64,000 nt of DNA from Pleodorina starrii (lineage: Eukaryota > Chlorophyta > Chlorophyceae > Chlamydomonadales > Volvocaceae). Location: NCBI GenBank assembly GCA_030267565.1, contig BRXU01000004.1:6712001-6776000 (forward strand), given 5' to 3'. Position numbers and translations under genes: made by a program. The notes under the pieces were generated by a model. That model did not search any database and was not told the DNA's origin. It saw only the letters and a list, made by a program, of their open reading frames with translations. The first letter of the stretch is position 1. Each line of letters opens with the position of its first letter. Shown here one piece after another: positions 12,278 through 22,900 of this stretch.

Positions 12278-14695
12278 CTGCAGAGCGGCGAAGACGTGGA
12301 CGGAGCCGGGCGCCGGAAGGCCAGGTAAGGGGCAACAGACAGGTAAGGCCGGAAGGCCCAGCTAACGGAAGGCTCTAAACCGGGGATGGTTTGTTTTTGC
12401 TTTGAGGGGCGTTCGGCGCCGAAGTCGGGAGCCTGCGTTGCGAACTTGCGATCGCTGAGGTTGGTTGGCCGAGGTTGGTGATCAGCATCGGCTGCGGGGC
12501 CCAGACTTGACAGGAAATAATGCTGAGAGAAATTATTTTCACAGTATCTGAATCTTCGTGGGCGTGCTGTTGTGCTCCGATGGCAGTCGTCCCGCGAGGC
12601 CGCGGCGAGGGAAGGTGAACAGCCGCGGACGCTCCTGGTCTCCGAGGATCGCAAAGCACGGGGACGTCAAGTCCGCGAAAACGTAATAGTCAATTAGAGA
12701 GGATATCAAATAATAAAACGCTCTCCGGAAGCTGATAACTTTGGCGGTGTTGCGCTGGCGAGGTCGCAACGTGGTGTCGTGTCCCGCCTGCAGCAGGGCG
12801 TGCTGAGGTGCCCATGCCCACTGCAACCAGCCGTTTGCCAGAAGAACAGAACGGCAGTGTTGATTAACAGAGCAAGAACTCCAACAGGTTCTGACGAGGT
12901 TGAGCGCCCCGCCCGTGAGACGCATAAGACCCACGGGTCGGTCGCCTTTGGCGTGACGCAGGAGAGCTCCAAGCCACCAACCACCCGGTCTGCAGGCCCT
13001 GCCCTGTGCGATACGCGAGCTGGCGCTGTGACCACCCACCCACCCACCCACCGTGATGAGACGCGAGTCGCGCAGAGCATGGGAGAGGTGCGGAACCGGC
13101 ACATGGGGTAAGTTGGGAAACCTCATCTTTGCGAGTGTCGGTCTCGGCTGACTAGAAGTCTAGAACCTTTGTTTTGCCAAGCTAGCGGATTCTTCAAGTA
13201 TCAGTCGAGAGTACCACAAAAGAGGCGCTAGGCGTGCTAAATTATCGCATGGGTGAACAAGCACAAAGGGGAAACCAGGCCTTTTATGGGTGAACTACCC
13301 CGGTGGTTCCGGGAGGAGCTGCCGTAACAGGATCCAGCAGTGTCAGCACGTTCTCCACGTTTTTGACGCAAGCGCACTTGCGTGTTTGGTTGCATAGGGT
13401 GCTTTCTGCAGCACTCCAATGAACAGGAGATGTGGGCGGAAATCGTGGTGTAGACGCCGCCGACGATCGATTCTTCGCCGCGCTCTCCAGAACCTTGCGC
13501 CAACCGCAGCAGCATCAACAGCACCACGGCTCCGTTCAACGCCCGCCGGGCCGTGATAAGCGCGGCACACGACTCGCGGCTTATCCTGCCCCACGCAAGA
13601 AAATTTTATTATTTGAGAACATGAGCGCCACAACCGCCAAACACCGGCGTTGCACGGTTATGAAGACGTCCTCCGTTTTTTACCTACTGTACGCGTGCAA
13701 GCGCGTAACATATCGTCATCCAGCAACGTTCAAAGTCCAGAAGTTAACCCGAAGTCCATAATTTAACTGCGGTTTGCGATTTCCTTCTGACAGCGCTCAC
13801 ACTCACTCTTATTTACTGTGAGGCTGGGCCGTCGGCCCCTATGTCCGTCGCCGTGATGGTTGCGTCGTCCGCCCCGGGGGCGGCCATGCTCGCCTTCTTG
13901 ACTCTCTGCGTTGTCGTCCCTGGAAATAACTCTCCTCTTCTGGACTAGTTGTTCATGCTAGCTCTAGCCAGCGCAGCACAGCATTTAGCCAGCGCACGTG
14001 TCAGCGCAGCTCATGTCTCAGCCTACGGTATCGTAACCTCGCTACCAGCGCACCCGCCATCGAATCACGTCCTCCCTCTCGCCCCCATCCTCCCCACTCA
14101 GCCGCTCTCTTCCCAAGCACACCAAGCATCTCACCGGGTCGCCACTCACTCTTCCGCTCCATGACGCGCTCAACACGATGGCGTGAAACTCCCTCTCTCC
14201 CCCCCGTCATCTCAAAAAGTCACACACCCCCGAAAGCACACACCGCCGTAGCAGCAGCTCTTTTCCTGCGGCGGGCAGGCCCCCTCTTCCCGTTCCCGCC
14301 GGGCTCAGGTTCCTGCCGCCAACCGCTAACCCCCTCCCCTTAGACATCGCGCAGCGCTCCGCCCAGCCCCTGCGAGCCCCCCATCCCTCCCTCCCCTACG
14401 CGGCACGCGGCCCCGGCAGCCGCACTGCACCGGCTCACCTCACCGCATCCCTTCCCGTCGCGCCCTTCGGCCTTGCCTACGCCGCCTGGGTCCCACACGC
14501 CTCCCACTCCCGCCCTCAATCGTGCCCTCAATCCTATCTACCAACAGCAGCTCGCTTCGTGGACCCATCCCCCCCCCACACCCCTTCCGCCCCCACTGCC
14601 ATCCCTCCCTTGGGCACTCCTCCTCTCCACTGGTAAGGAGTCCTCCGGTAAACCCAATTAATCAATCAATCAGTCACTTCGGTGTGCACCGTTCA
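12278..14695. other. Intergenic region holding the aquaporin 5' end
   Basis: This stretch should contain the missing first exon and promoter of the aquaporin gene on the minus strand, and at its right end the 3' UTR of the HAD phosphatase gene. Several Pro/Arg-rich short ORFs cross it without family features. An AT-richer patch lies at about 12660-12720. I see no second gene. Confidence 0.5.
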
Positions 14696-17600
14696 TCACG
14701 CGTTACCTCCAGCCTCGCCGCGAGCCTCCGCTGCCGCTTCCGCTGCCCGAATCGCGGCCATGACGTCTCGGAAGTCGCGCACGATCAACACCGCGCCTGT
14801 CAAGGGCGAGGAACAGGGCAGTCATCTGTCTCTCGCTCTTGAGGAAATGGTCCGGGGAAATGGTCAGGGAGGGGAGCTGGCCTGCCGGGGCCCATACGGG
14901 CGGAGCGCGACCCCAATCGCAGTGCCTAACCAGGCTTTGCGCCAATGTGCAAACACGACCGCAGCAAGAGGGACCCGACATCCCGAAATCCTGATATTCT
15001 CGGTTTTCCCGGTTTTCCGATTTTCCGGTCCCGCCTCCCTCACCTGCCCGCTGCAGCACGTCTGGCTCCTGCCCAGTGGTCAGCGCCACCACCGGCAACC
15101 CCGCCGCCACACCCGCCGCCACTCCCGAGGGCGAGTCCTCAAACACCATCGTCTCGGCTGAAGGGAGAGGGGAAGAGGGGCGCCCCGCAACCAGTCGGGT
15201 TGAGTGGCGGGTTGGGGCGGCGGCAGAGTAATATGGGCAGCGGGCGGATCGAGGCAGGGCACGCAGGCAAGGGCCAGGGCCCCGGGGCCGGGCGGGAGGA
15301 GGCGCGCTGTCACCAGGCGAGCTGCTCGCGTACCACGGTGTCCCGAGGTGCTGCCGTTGTGGGGGCATCGGGCGTTGGGCGGTATTCGGCAGTACGGTGT
15401 GGTTTGCTGCTGTTTGCTGTGGTGTGGTGTGGTGTGTCCCGCGCCCCGTATCGTACCCCGTGTCGTACCCCGTGTCGTACCCCGTATCATATCGTCTTTC
15501 CTACACCCCCCCACCTGGTGACAGCCCCAGCAGCTCCATTGCGGTGAGGTAGGGGTCGGGGTGCGGCTTGGCGCGGGTGCACTCCTCACCCAACACCAGG
15601 TGCTGCACCAGAGGGGAGGGAGGGGCGGGGCGGGGGGAGGCGCGGGGGAGGTAAGGAAGTCGAGCCGCAGGACGGCGAGGTACCGGTAATCGAGTCGAAG
15701 CGGGGAGAGGGAAGTCGGAGTCGGAGTCGGAGGGGGGCCCCCTGGACGCTACTGCGGGGGTGAGGTCTGGGGGCGGGGACGGGCCACGAATGCTTCGCGT
15801 ACCCATCCGTGTGCGCGCGGCGGCACTGCGGTGCGCAGCTGCTGGCGGTGCGTGACAGCCTGTCACTGACAGCCTGTCACGCACACTGACAGCGATGATT
15901 TGGCGCTGCCTCGTCAGTGCGTCGTCGTCAGGGGACCCACCACGTCGCCACGTCGTCACCAGGGCTGGGCGGCCGGCCAGCTGCGTGCGCCAGGGGGCCG
16001 CTGCCAACCGCCTACCCGTTATCGACCAACTAAAGGCTTAACCAACCAACCAACCGCGGTACACAGCCACACAGCTACACACGACCCAAGAGCCCGGAAG
16101 CTGTGCGGTGCCGTACCTCGAAAGCCGAGTCCAGGCCCAGCGCCGCCAGCATCATCTCCGCATTCGCCCTGTACGACACAGAAAGAAACGTACGGCACGG
16201 AGACGAGCGGGAGTCGGCCCGACAGACGAGCGGGCGGCTGACGCGCAACGACCTTCGCTGCATCTGCTGATTCTCGCTGAGATACAGCCAAGGTCTTAGC
16301 GCTTAGGAGGGATTGCTTCCGCCATGGCGGCCCGGGTCTCCGAGGACTGGTTCCCCCCACCGAGGGCGGCGGGAAGCTGCGCGAGGGCTCTGCGGCGCCG
16401 AGGCCGGCTGGAGGAGGTACCGCAATGCCGATGAGCCCCCTTCCTGCCCCGCCCCGCCCGGGGCACTGCCCCTGTGGTTCACCCCCCCCCCCCCGGCTGC
16501 CAGGAGGAGGAAAGGGTCCTCCCCACGCGCGGCGGGGGAAAAGAAAGGTACCACAGCGAAGGAAGGGCGGCGGAGGAGGAGGGGTGCTTGCACCTAGAGA
16601 GAGGGTGGTCGACGAGCAAGTGCGCATACCGGCACTGACTGACCGGCGGACCATGTCAACGTTTGCGTTTCTGTTTATGTTTCCGTGGGGGTGCTGCCCG
16701 TACCTGGGCGCGTTGGTGACGGCCGCCGTCCGCAGTCCGCGTTGCCGCACCCACTCCAGAAACTCGCGAAGACCCTGAGGGGGAGAAAAGGGGAGAGGGG
16801 AAGAGGGCGCATGAGTGCGAGGATGAAGATGATACCGGTACCTGTCTCAGGAGTGGGCGTGGGCGCCGCGAGGGAGTCGGTGCCGCCCGCGCGCGGGGGA
16901 ACATTCCGGCTAATGCACTGGGGGCGGTACCGAATTATCGATTAAGGAATCTGCCGGCAGTAGCGGCAGCGGCAGGGATAGCGGTCCGACACCCCTGCCG
17001 GCCCGCTGAAGTCACCACCTGCACCTCCACCTCCACAGCCACCCACCTCCACAGGCTGCAATCCTTGGGCGGCGAGCAGGCGGTAGCGCTCCTGTGGCCG
17101 TTCGCAGTTGGCAACAGTTGGCAGCGCGGGTTTTTAAGCGGTTGGAAGCGGTTGACCGGTTTCTTGGCAGATGCGGAGTGCGGCTCGTCCAAAGCCCATC
17201 CCAGCCGGCTCCCGACACGCCCTGGCCGCTGAACCCCGCCCTTCCCATCCACGATCCACCCGCCCGTCCATCCATCCGCCCTCCCCCCCCCACCTCCCCC
17301 TTCTCCTCCCTCAGCACGCTCCGTCCCGCGGATCGGTTTTGAGCCACCTCCCCCGCCTCCCCCACGAGGCCCAAGCCCCGCTCCCCCCATGCTCCGCCCA
17401 GACTACCTCCCCCGCCCCGCCCCGCCCCGCGCCCACCTCCTTGTCCTCGGAGAAGGCGGTGCGGCGGTCCTCCTCCCAATCGGGGAACAGGTCGGCGGAG
17501 ATGGCTGGGTTGTGGCGGCCGCTGATGCGGGTGCGGAAAAAGTGTTCGTCGATTGGCTGTCCGCCGTTGAAACCCAGTTCGCAGAGCACCTCCTGGAACC

Positions 17601-17850
17601 TAAACATGGTGGGAGCATGGCAGAGACCGGAGCATGGCAGAGGGGGAACACAGAGGGGTGAAACAGAGAGGTGAAACAGAGGGATGAAACAAGCACTACC
17701 GTTGCCACAGCGAAGGAACTGGGGCGAGAGCCGAAGGGAAGATGGGGGTAACTGAATGATGAGGGTGTGGCTGCGACGGCTACGCCGCCGCTCCCCCGCC
17801 CGCGTTGCTTCGCTCCACGCGGGTGTGCAAGGCAAGTACGCACGGTCCCG

Positions 17851-17907
<57 letters not shown>

Positions 17908-18599
17908 TGCTGGATGCGTGCCTCCCGACTGCCAGCGTCCCAACCCGATAGCCCACTCACGACTCACGCGCGGAAATGCAGCGGGTCAGACTCCACCAGC
18001 GTTCCGTCCACATCGAACAGCACTCCGCGGAGGGAGAGGAAGTCCAGGGAGGCAGCCGCAGCGGCGGGTGTGGTAGTGGTGGTGGTGGTGGTGGTGGAGG
18101 CGGGGGTGGTGGCTGAGGCGGCGACGCCCACGCCGGCGGGGCTGGCCCGGGGTGATCCGACGGTGGTGGTTGCGTTGGGCAGTGGCGTGCGTGCCGTTGG
18201 CGCTTGATGAGGGTAGGAAGGTGCGGGCGCGGGGCATGGAGCGAGGGGGGCCGCGACGGAGTGCTGAGTTGGGGCCGGCTAAGCGCAAACACACGCAGAG
18301 CCGTTACAGAGATTACTGATTGATTAAATATGTGAATATATGTCACATTTCATGGCATCTGAAGTCGCCTGGGGTCCCTGCGACCCGGGGACCGTTCGCC
18401 TAGCGCCACACACTATGCAAAGGCGCTGAGCATGCCGCCACCAGGGAGAAACACTGCGCATTGCCTGTGAGGTGATGCTGGTATCTGGCTGGATACTCAA
18501 TCGGGTATTGAATCGAGTCTGAAAGGACTTACTGGCCATCAGCGCGCGACGGGAAGTAGGGGACGACCTCACACGCCAGCAGCTGCCAATGGTTTGCAT
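14696..18599 (-). CDS. HAD-family sugar/glycerol phosphatase, SGPP-like, with likely transit peptide
   Basis: A haloacid dehalogenase hydrolase closest in layout to Arabidopsis SGPP, which removes phosphate from small sugar phosphates and glycerol-3-phosphate. Nine exons fit in phase: 18599-18533, 18202-17968, 17599-17437, 17091-17047, 16774-16704, 16168-16117, 15602-15515, 15157-15044 and 14796-14696, giving 311 residues. Motif I is GVLFDVDGTLVESDPLHF (nucleophile and acid Asp). Cap residues include GFNGGQPIDEHFF. Motif II is the Thr of AAVTNAPRANAEMM, motif III the Lys of AKPHPDPYL, and motif IV FEDSPSG. All catalytic residues are present. Exon 1 encodes MQTIGSCWRVRSSPTSRRA with an A|GTAAGT donor; it and the next Thr/Pro/Ala-rich segment look like an organelle transit peptide. 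The exon 1-2 link uses an AAG acceptor and is the least certain junction. Confidence 0.87.
15853..15879. repeat. Two tandem 13-bp palindromes
   Basis: TGACAGCCTGTCA, a perfect inverted repeat around one C, occurs twice separated by one base. It lies in the HAD gene intron between the exons at 16117-16168 and 15515-15602. A further half-site CTGACAG follows. Confidence 0.7.
17853..17905. repeat. CAG trinucleotide tract in HAD gene intron
   Basis: About 17 uninterrupted CAG units on the plus strand (CTG on the transcribed RNA strand) lie between the second and third exons of the HAD phosphatase gene. The frames through it, poly-Ala, poly-Ser and poly-Gln, are not coding in my gene model. Confidence 0.9.
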
Positions 18600-19909
18600 T
18601 TTATGTTTATACAACAAACGTGTGCAATGTCCGCTTCTGGTTAGACGCGAGCGGTGTCCAGGTCCCAAGTGTGGAAAACGAACTTCAAGACCAACGACCA
18701 CTGCGTCTGCCGAGGAATTCTATGCCTCCTGCGCCCTGGAAGAAGAATAAATGAAGGCAAATGCAGAAGCACAGAAGATAACTTTCGCTTGACCTTTTGT
18801 TCTTTATTACTAATGTTGGACGAGCCAGAGTTTGCTGCTGCCGCTGCTGCTGCCGTCCGCCTCGACCGCTGCCAGCGCCCGTCGGGCCCGGAGTTACTCC
18901 AGCGCCCAGCTACCCTCTCTCAGCGCTTCGGACTGTTTGCAGCGCCATTCCCGGTTAGCGATAAGCGGCGGGACTGGGCTCCTGTCGAACTTCCGGGCTC
19001 GAGCAGGCTCGAGCCACCTTGACGTCGAATGCCGTAAGTTCAGAACCGCCCAGCGGCTGCAACCCGTGCAACCAGAGAGCAATCCATCCGGTCGCCCTTG
19101 GCGCCTGATTTGGAGCCCAACCCCAACTCTTGCCCGATACGTTTCCCTTCCCGTTTGTCCCTTCTGTCCCTTCCGTCCTCAGCGCGGTTTCGTCTTTCTT
19201 GGCCCTCATCGCCAATGATTACGACGCGGTTCTTACAATGGGAACCAATGATTATGGGGGTGCAGTACAGACAGTTAGGTGGTTGCAGTTGCATAGAACG
19301 ATCCGCCGTGCAGCACAAGAAGCTGCGTAGCTCGGCTCCTCCGAGGCCTCAACAACCACCGTGCCCCCATACTCTCTGCCCGGCATTTCTGCAACATGCG
19401 TTACATGCCGCGCTCAAACATCAGGTTGTATACGTGTTGTGCAGACAGCCATTCCACAACGAAACGCGTGGCCTCTGCGCCTCTCAGCCCTGTCCGAAGC
19501 AATCTCCCTCGCTCTCCCTCTCTCTGTCGAGGCACCCAGTCTGGGCCCGAGCGCCCGCCGCAAAGCGGCAACTGCAGTCCCCACGCAATTTTCACCTGCA
19601 AGATCTTTTCACGCAGCTTCGCTCCTGGGAACGCACGGCGGTTGGCTGCCAGCATCTGGGCCGCTGCAGCGACACGCGCCAGCCAGCTGCCGGCATCGGC
19701 AGCAGCATCCGCATAAAGCAACGGACTAGGTCGCCTGGGCCTGCCGCCTTTTTAGCATCTTCTGTTTTTACCAGCCTGTTGGGGCTTCGGAGCCGCAGCA
19801 GTGTCTCGCAGGTGCGGTACGCACCGGCGAGGAGGCGGTCCTTTTGGGGTCCGTCAACTGAACGAACAACTGATCATTCTCAGGTTGGGATTCGGCGCTG
19901 GTAGGCGCG
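18600..19909. other. Divergent intergenic region
   Basis: This stretch separates the head-to-head HAD phosphatase and JmjC-like genes and should carry both promoters. A 268-codon open frame (19098-19904) has no Met-anchored domain or codon pattern like its neighbours. I found no additional exon for the JmjC-like gene, though one cannot be excluded. Confidence 0.5.
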
Positions 19910-22900
19910 ATGCTCGTCCGCACGCAGCGCCACGGCAAGGGCCGCGTGCTGATCCGCGGGGCCGCAGCGGAGCCGCCCGAGCCGCCCTCGACCTGCTGCG
20001 GCGGCGGGGCCGCCGGCGGAATCGGCATATCAGCGCTTGCGGGTGCCAATGTCCCATCCGCTGGCTCGTCTGGAGATGGACATGCGCGCGGAGATGGGTG
20101 CCGTACCTTGTCTGGTGATGGAGAGGCCGACGTGTCGGGCTCGTCTCCCGCGCCACCCTCCACGCAGTTAGTCGTACATCGGGGGTGGGTACGGCGGCTG
20201 TTGTGTGGGTGGGCTGAGTGCTGGGTGTTGTGGGTGTCAAAAACGGCTGTAACAGAACCTCGCTGGGTGTTGTGGGTACCGTATGTTGGGGGACCATGGG
20301 ATGCAGCGCTTTGCCGACCCACCGACCCACCGACCCACCCACCGACCCACCGGCCCACCGACCCACCGACCCACCGACCCACCGACCCACCGACCCACCG
20401 ACCCACCGACCCACCGACCCACCGACCCACCGACCCACCGACCCACCGACCCACCGACCCACCGACCCACCGACCCACCGACCCACCGACCCACCGACCC
20501 ACCGACCCACCGACCCACCGACCCACCGACCCACCGACCCACCGACCCGCGGCTTCAGGTCCAAGCCGCCCCTGCCGGCGCCGCGCTGGCCGCCCGCGCT
20601 GCGCACCTCCAGCCTGCCGTACTGCCGGCCCGCGTGGACGGAGGGCCTGATGGAGGCGCGAGCGGCGCTGTACGGCAGTCGCGCGATCCGTCTGGCTGCC
20701 GTACTCGACCGGCCGCGGCAGCTGTCGGAGGCGCTTATTCGACACGTGAGTGGATGTGTGGAGGGAGAATAGGACGGCTGGCAGCTGCCAAAACTTGTGG
20801 ACTAATCATTGTATAGAACCTAGCATTCTTCCCGGTGGGTGGGACTGATGATCAGCCCCACCGCCCCTCCGCTGACCTTTATGCCCATCTGTGTGTGTGT
20901 TTGTGTGTCTGTGCTACCGTACGCAGGCCCGGACGACCCGCGGGTCACCTCGGGTGACGGCCGCCTGGCGCTCCCGCGCCGACGTGCATCGCTTCCTGTG
21001 CCACTCCGAACAGAAACAAGCCCTCGAGGTGGGTTGGGAGCGACTCCACTGCCCTTGGGCCCCTGACCCGTATGGGCTATTCATTGTCCAGGTAGGGTGT
21101 TACGCACTCCCCAACCCGGCGTCATTCTCACACACACACACTATTCCCGCTCGTCGCGGCAAGCCTCGGCTGCCAAAATTCTTTTGGTCCAAGCTCTGGG
21201 GCAGCTAAGGCCCCGCGGACAGGGAGTTCAAAGAGGGTTGGCACATCAAATGATAGACATCTTGCCAAATGCCAAATGATGAGGCAAGCGCTCCATCAAA
21301 CCGCGGCGTGACATGGTATTCTCATGAGGCCGAAGGCCCCTCACTCACTCCGCAACACGGCACCTGGATTCGCCACCGATTTCCCCCTCATCCATCTCGC
21401 AAGTCCTGAACTCGTCCCCCGGCCGCCGCTGCGCGGGCGTCGGCTTTCTATCTCCCGGCTGAGGCTGTCGTACAGGGGCCGTACCGTCTGCGCTGCCCAG
21501 ACACGTCACCACTGGTCCTCCCATCAGTGGGACACTCCAGGGATGCCGGCCTATGCACCACCGCCGCCGCCGCCTTTGCTGCTGGTGTTGGTGCCGGTGT
21601 TAGTGCCGCGGGAGTATCGCTGGATGGTGGGCGCAATGGCGGCGGTGGTGGGGTCGTTGGCGGCAATGCCGGCGACAGCGACGGCGGAGGCAGGCAGCCC
21701 ACGCTTGCCGAGTCGCTTCGGTGTCTGGAGGAGTGGCGACAGCATAAGGCCCTGATTCAGGTCGGTTCAGGTCATCGCAGGGGAAGCGCTGAGAGGAGGC
21801 CGAAGAGCAGGACGGACGACGGTGGCGGTGCGTTCGTGTGTTTTGTTCGTCCTCCACTCAACCTCCACTCAACTCCCTCCCTTTCTTCCTCCCGGGGCGC
21901 TGCTCCCTTCTGCAGATGGACCTCTGCCGGCTCGCCATCCATCATCACCATGGAGACCACTACAGTAGCGGCAGCAACCGTGACGGCAATGACGGCAGTA
22001 GCAGCAGTAGCGGCAGTGGGGGCTGGAGCGTGGACTTTGAGACGTGTGATGTGGAGACCTCCCGCGGCGACGGAGGCTACGGAGGCGACTGGCTGGCGGT
22101 CTGCAAGGTACGGTACCGGAATACGTGTGTTGCGGCGCTCTGTGGCTGGCCGCCGCGCCATCAGCGTAGCTACCACCCGCCGTCGTCCGGCTTTGGCGTG
22201 GCGTGCGATAGGATAAGTCGATAAGCGGGTGCCTTGTGGATCGTGACAGCAGCAGCAATGCGTCGGCACTATCACTGTTCTGCCCTGCTGGGTGGTGGCC
22301 ACACGCTTGTGGTGTTCTCGTCGTGCTGTGTTCATGTTCATGTCCTTCACAACCTCCGTGTCAACCGCAGGAGCTGCTTTCTCCCGTACTCAGATGGGTA
22401 CGGCAGGAGCTACTGGGGAGGTACTGGGGATACGGCGGCGGCGCCGGCGAGGGCGAAGACGGCGCCCCTCGCAGTGCTCAAGGACACCTGCCTCTGCCGT
22501 ACACGGGCGGCGTGCTTTCTCTCGAGTGGGGCAGCGACGGCGCGTTGCTTCCGCTGCGCTACCACGCATCCGATGACCGGGTGTTGCTCCAGGTGCGTTC
22601 TCCTGGACAGGACGGCGTGGGGAAGCGCGTTCCAGCGTCCAGGGGGGGGGCCCTCGGGGGAAGAGGGCCCCGGGGGACTTATCACCGGAAACACCCACAA
22701 CAATGGATGGGGGCGCGCTGAACTGCGTTCCGTGGAGCGTGGTCGTGAACTGTTTTTGTTTCTTTTTCAACCGCGCCCGATGACACGCACACACGCACAC
22801 ATACACACACGGTCAAGCCAAAGAGCACACGCGCAGAGAACCGGCGCAGGAGCGCGGAGAGAGCAAAGCTGCGGCACCTTAATGCCGGCGTGATTGACCG

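Noticed and set aside
19098..19904. 268-codon plus-strand open frame upstream of the JmjC-like gene
   Set aside because: The composition is non-protein-like and it does not join the downstream exon in phase; treated as intergenic.
20218..20816. Overlapping Pro/Thr/His-rich open frames on the plus strand and Gly/Trp/Val-rich frames on the minus strand
   Set aside because: They exist only because the 8-bp array has no stop in any frame; splice sites with matching phase remove the array as an intron.
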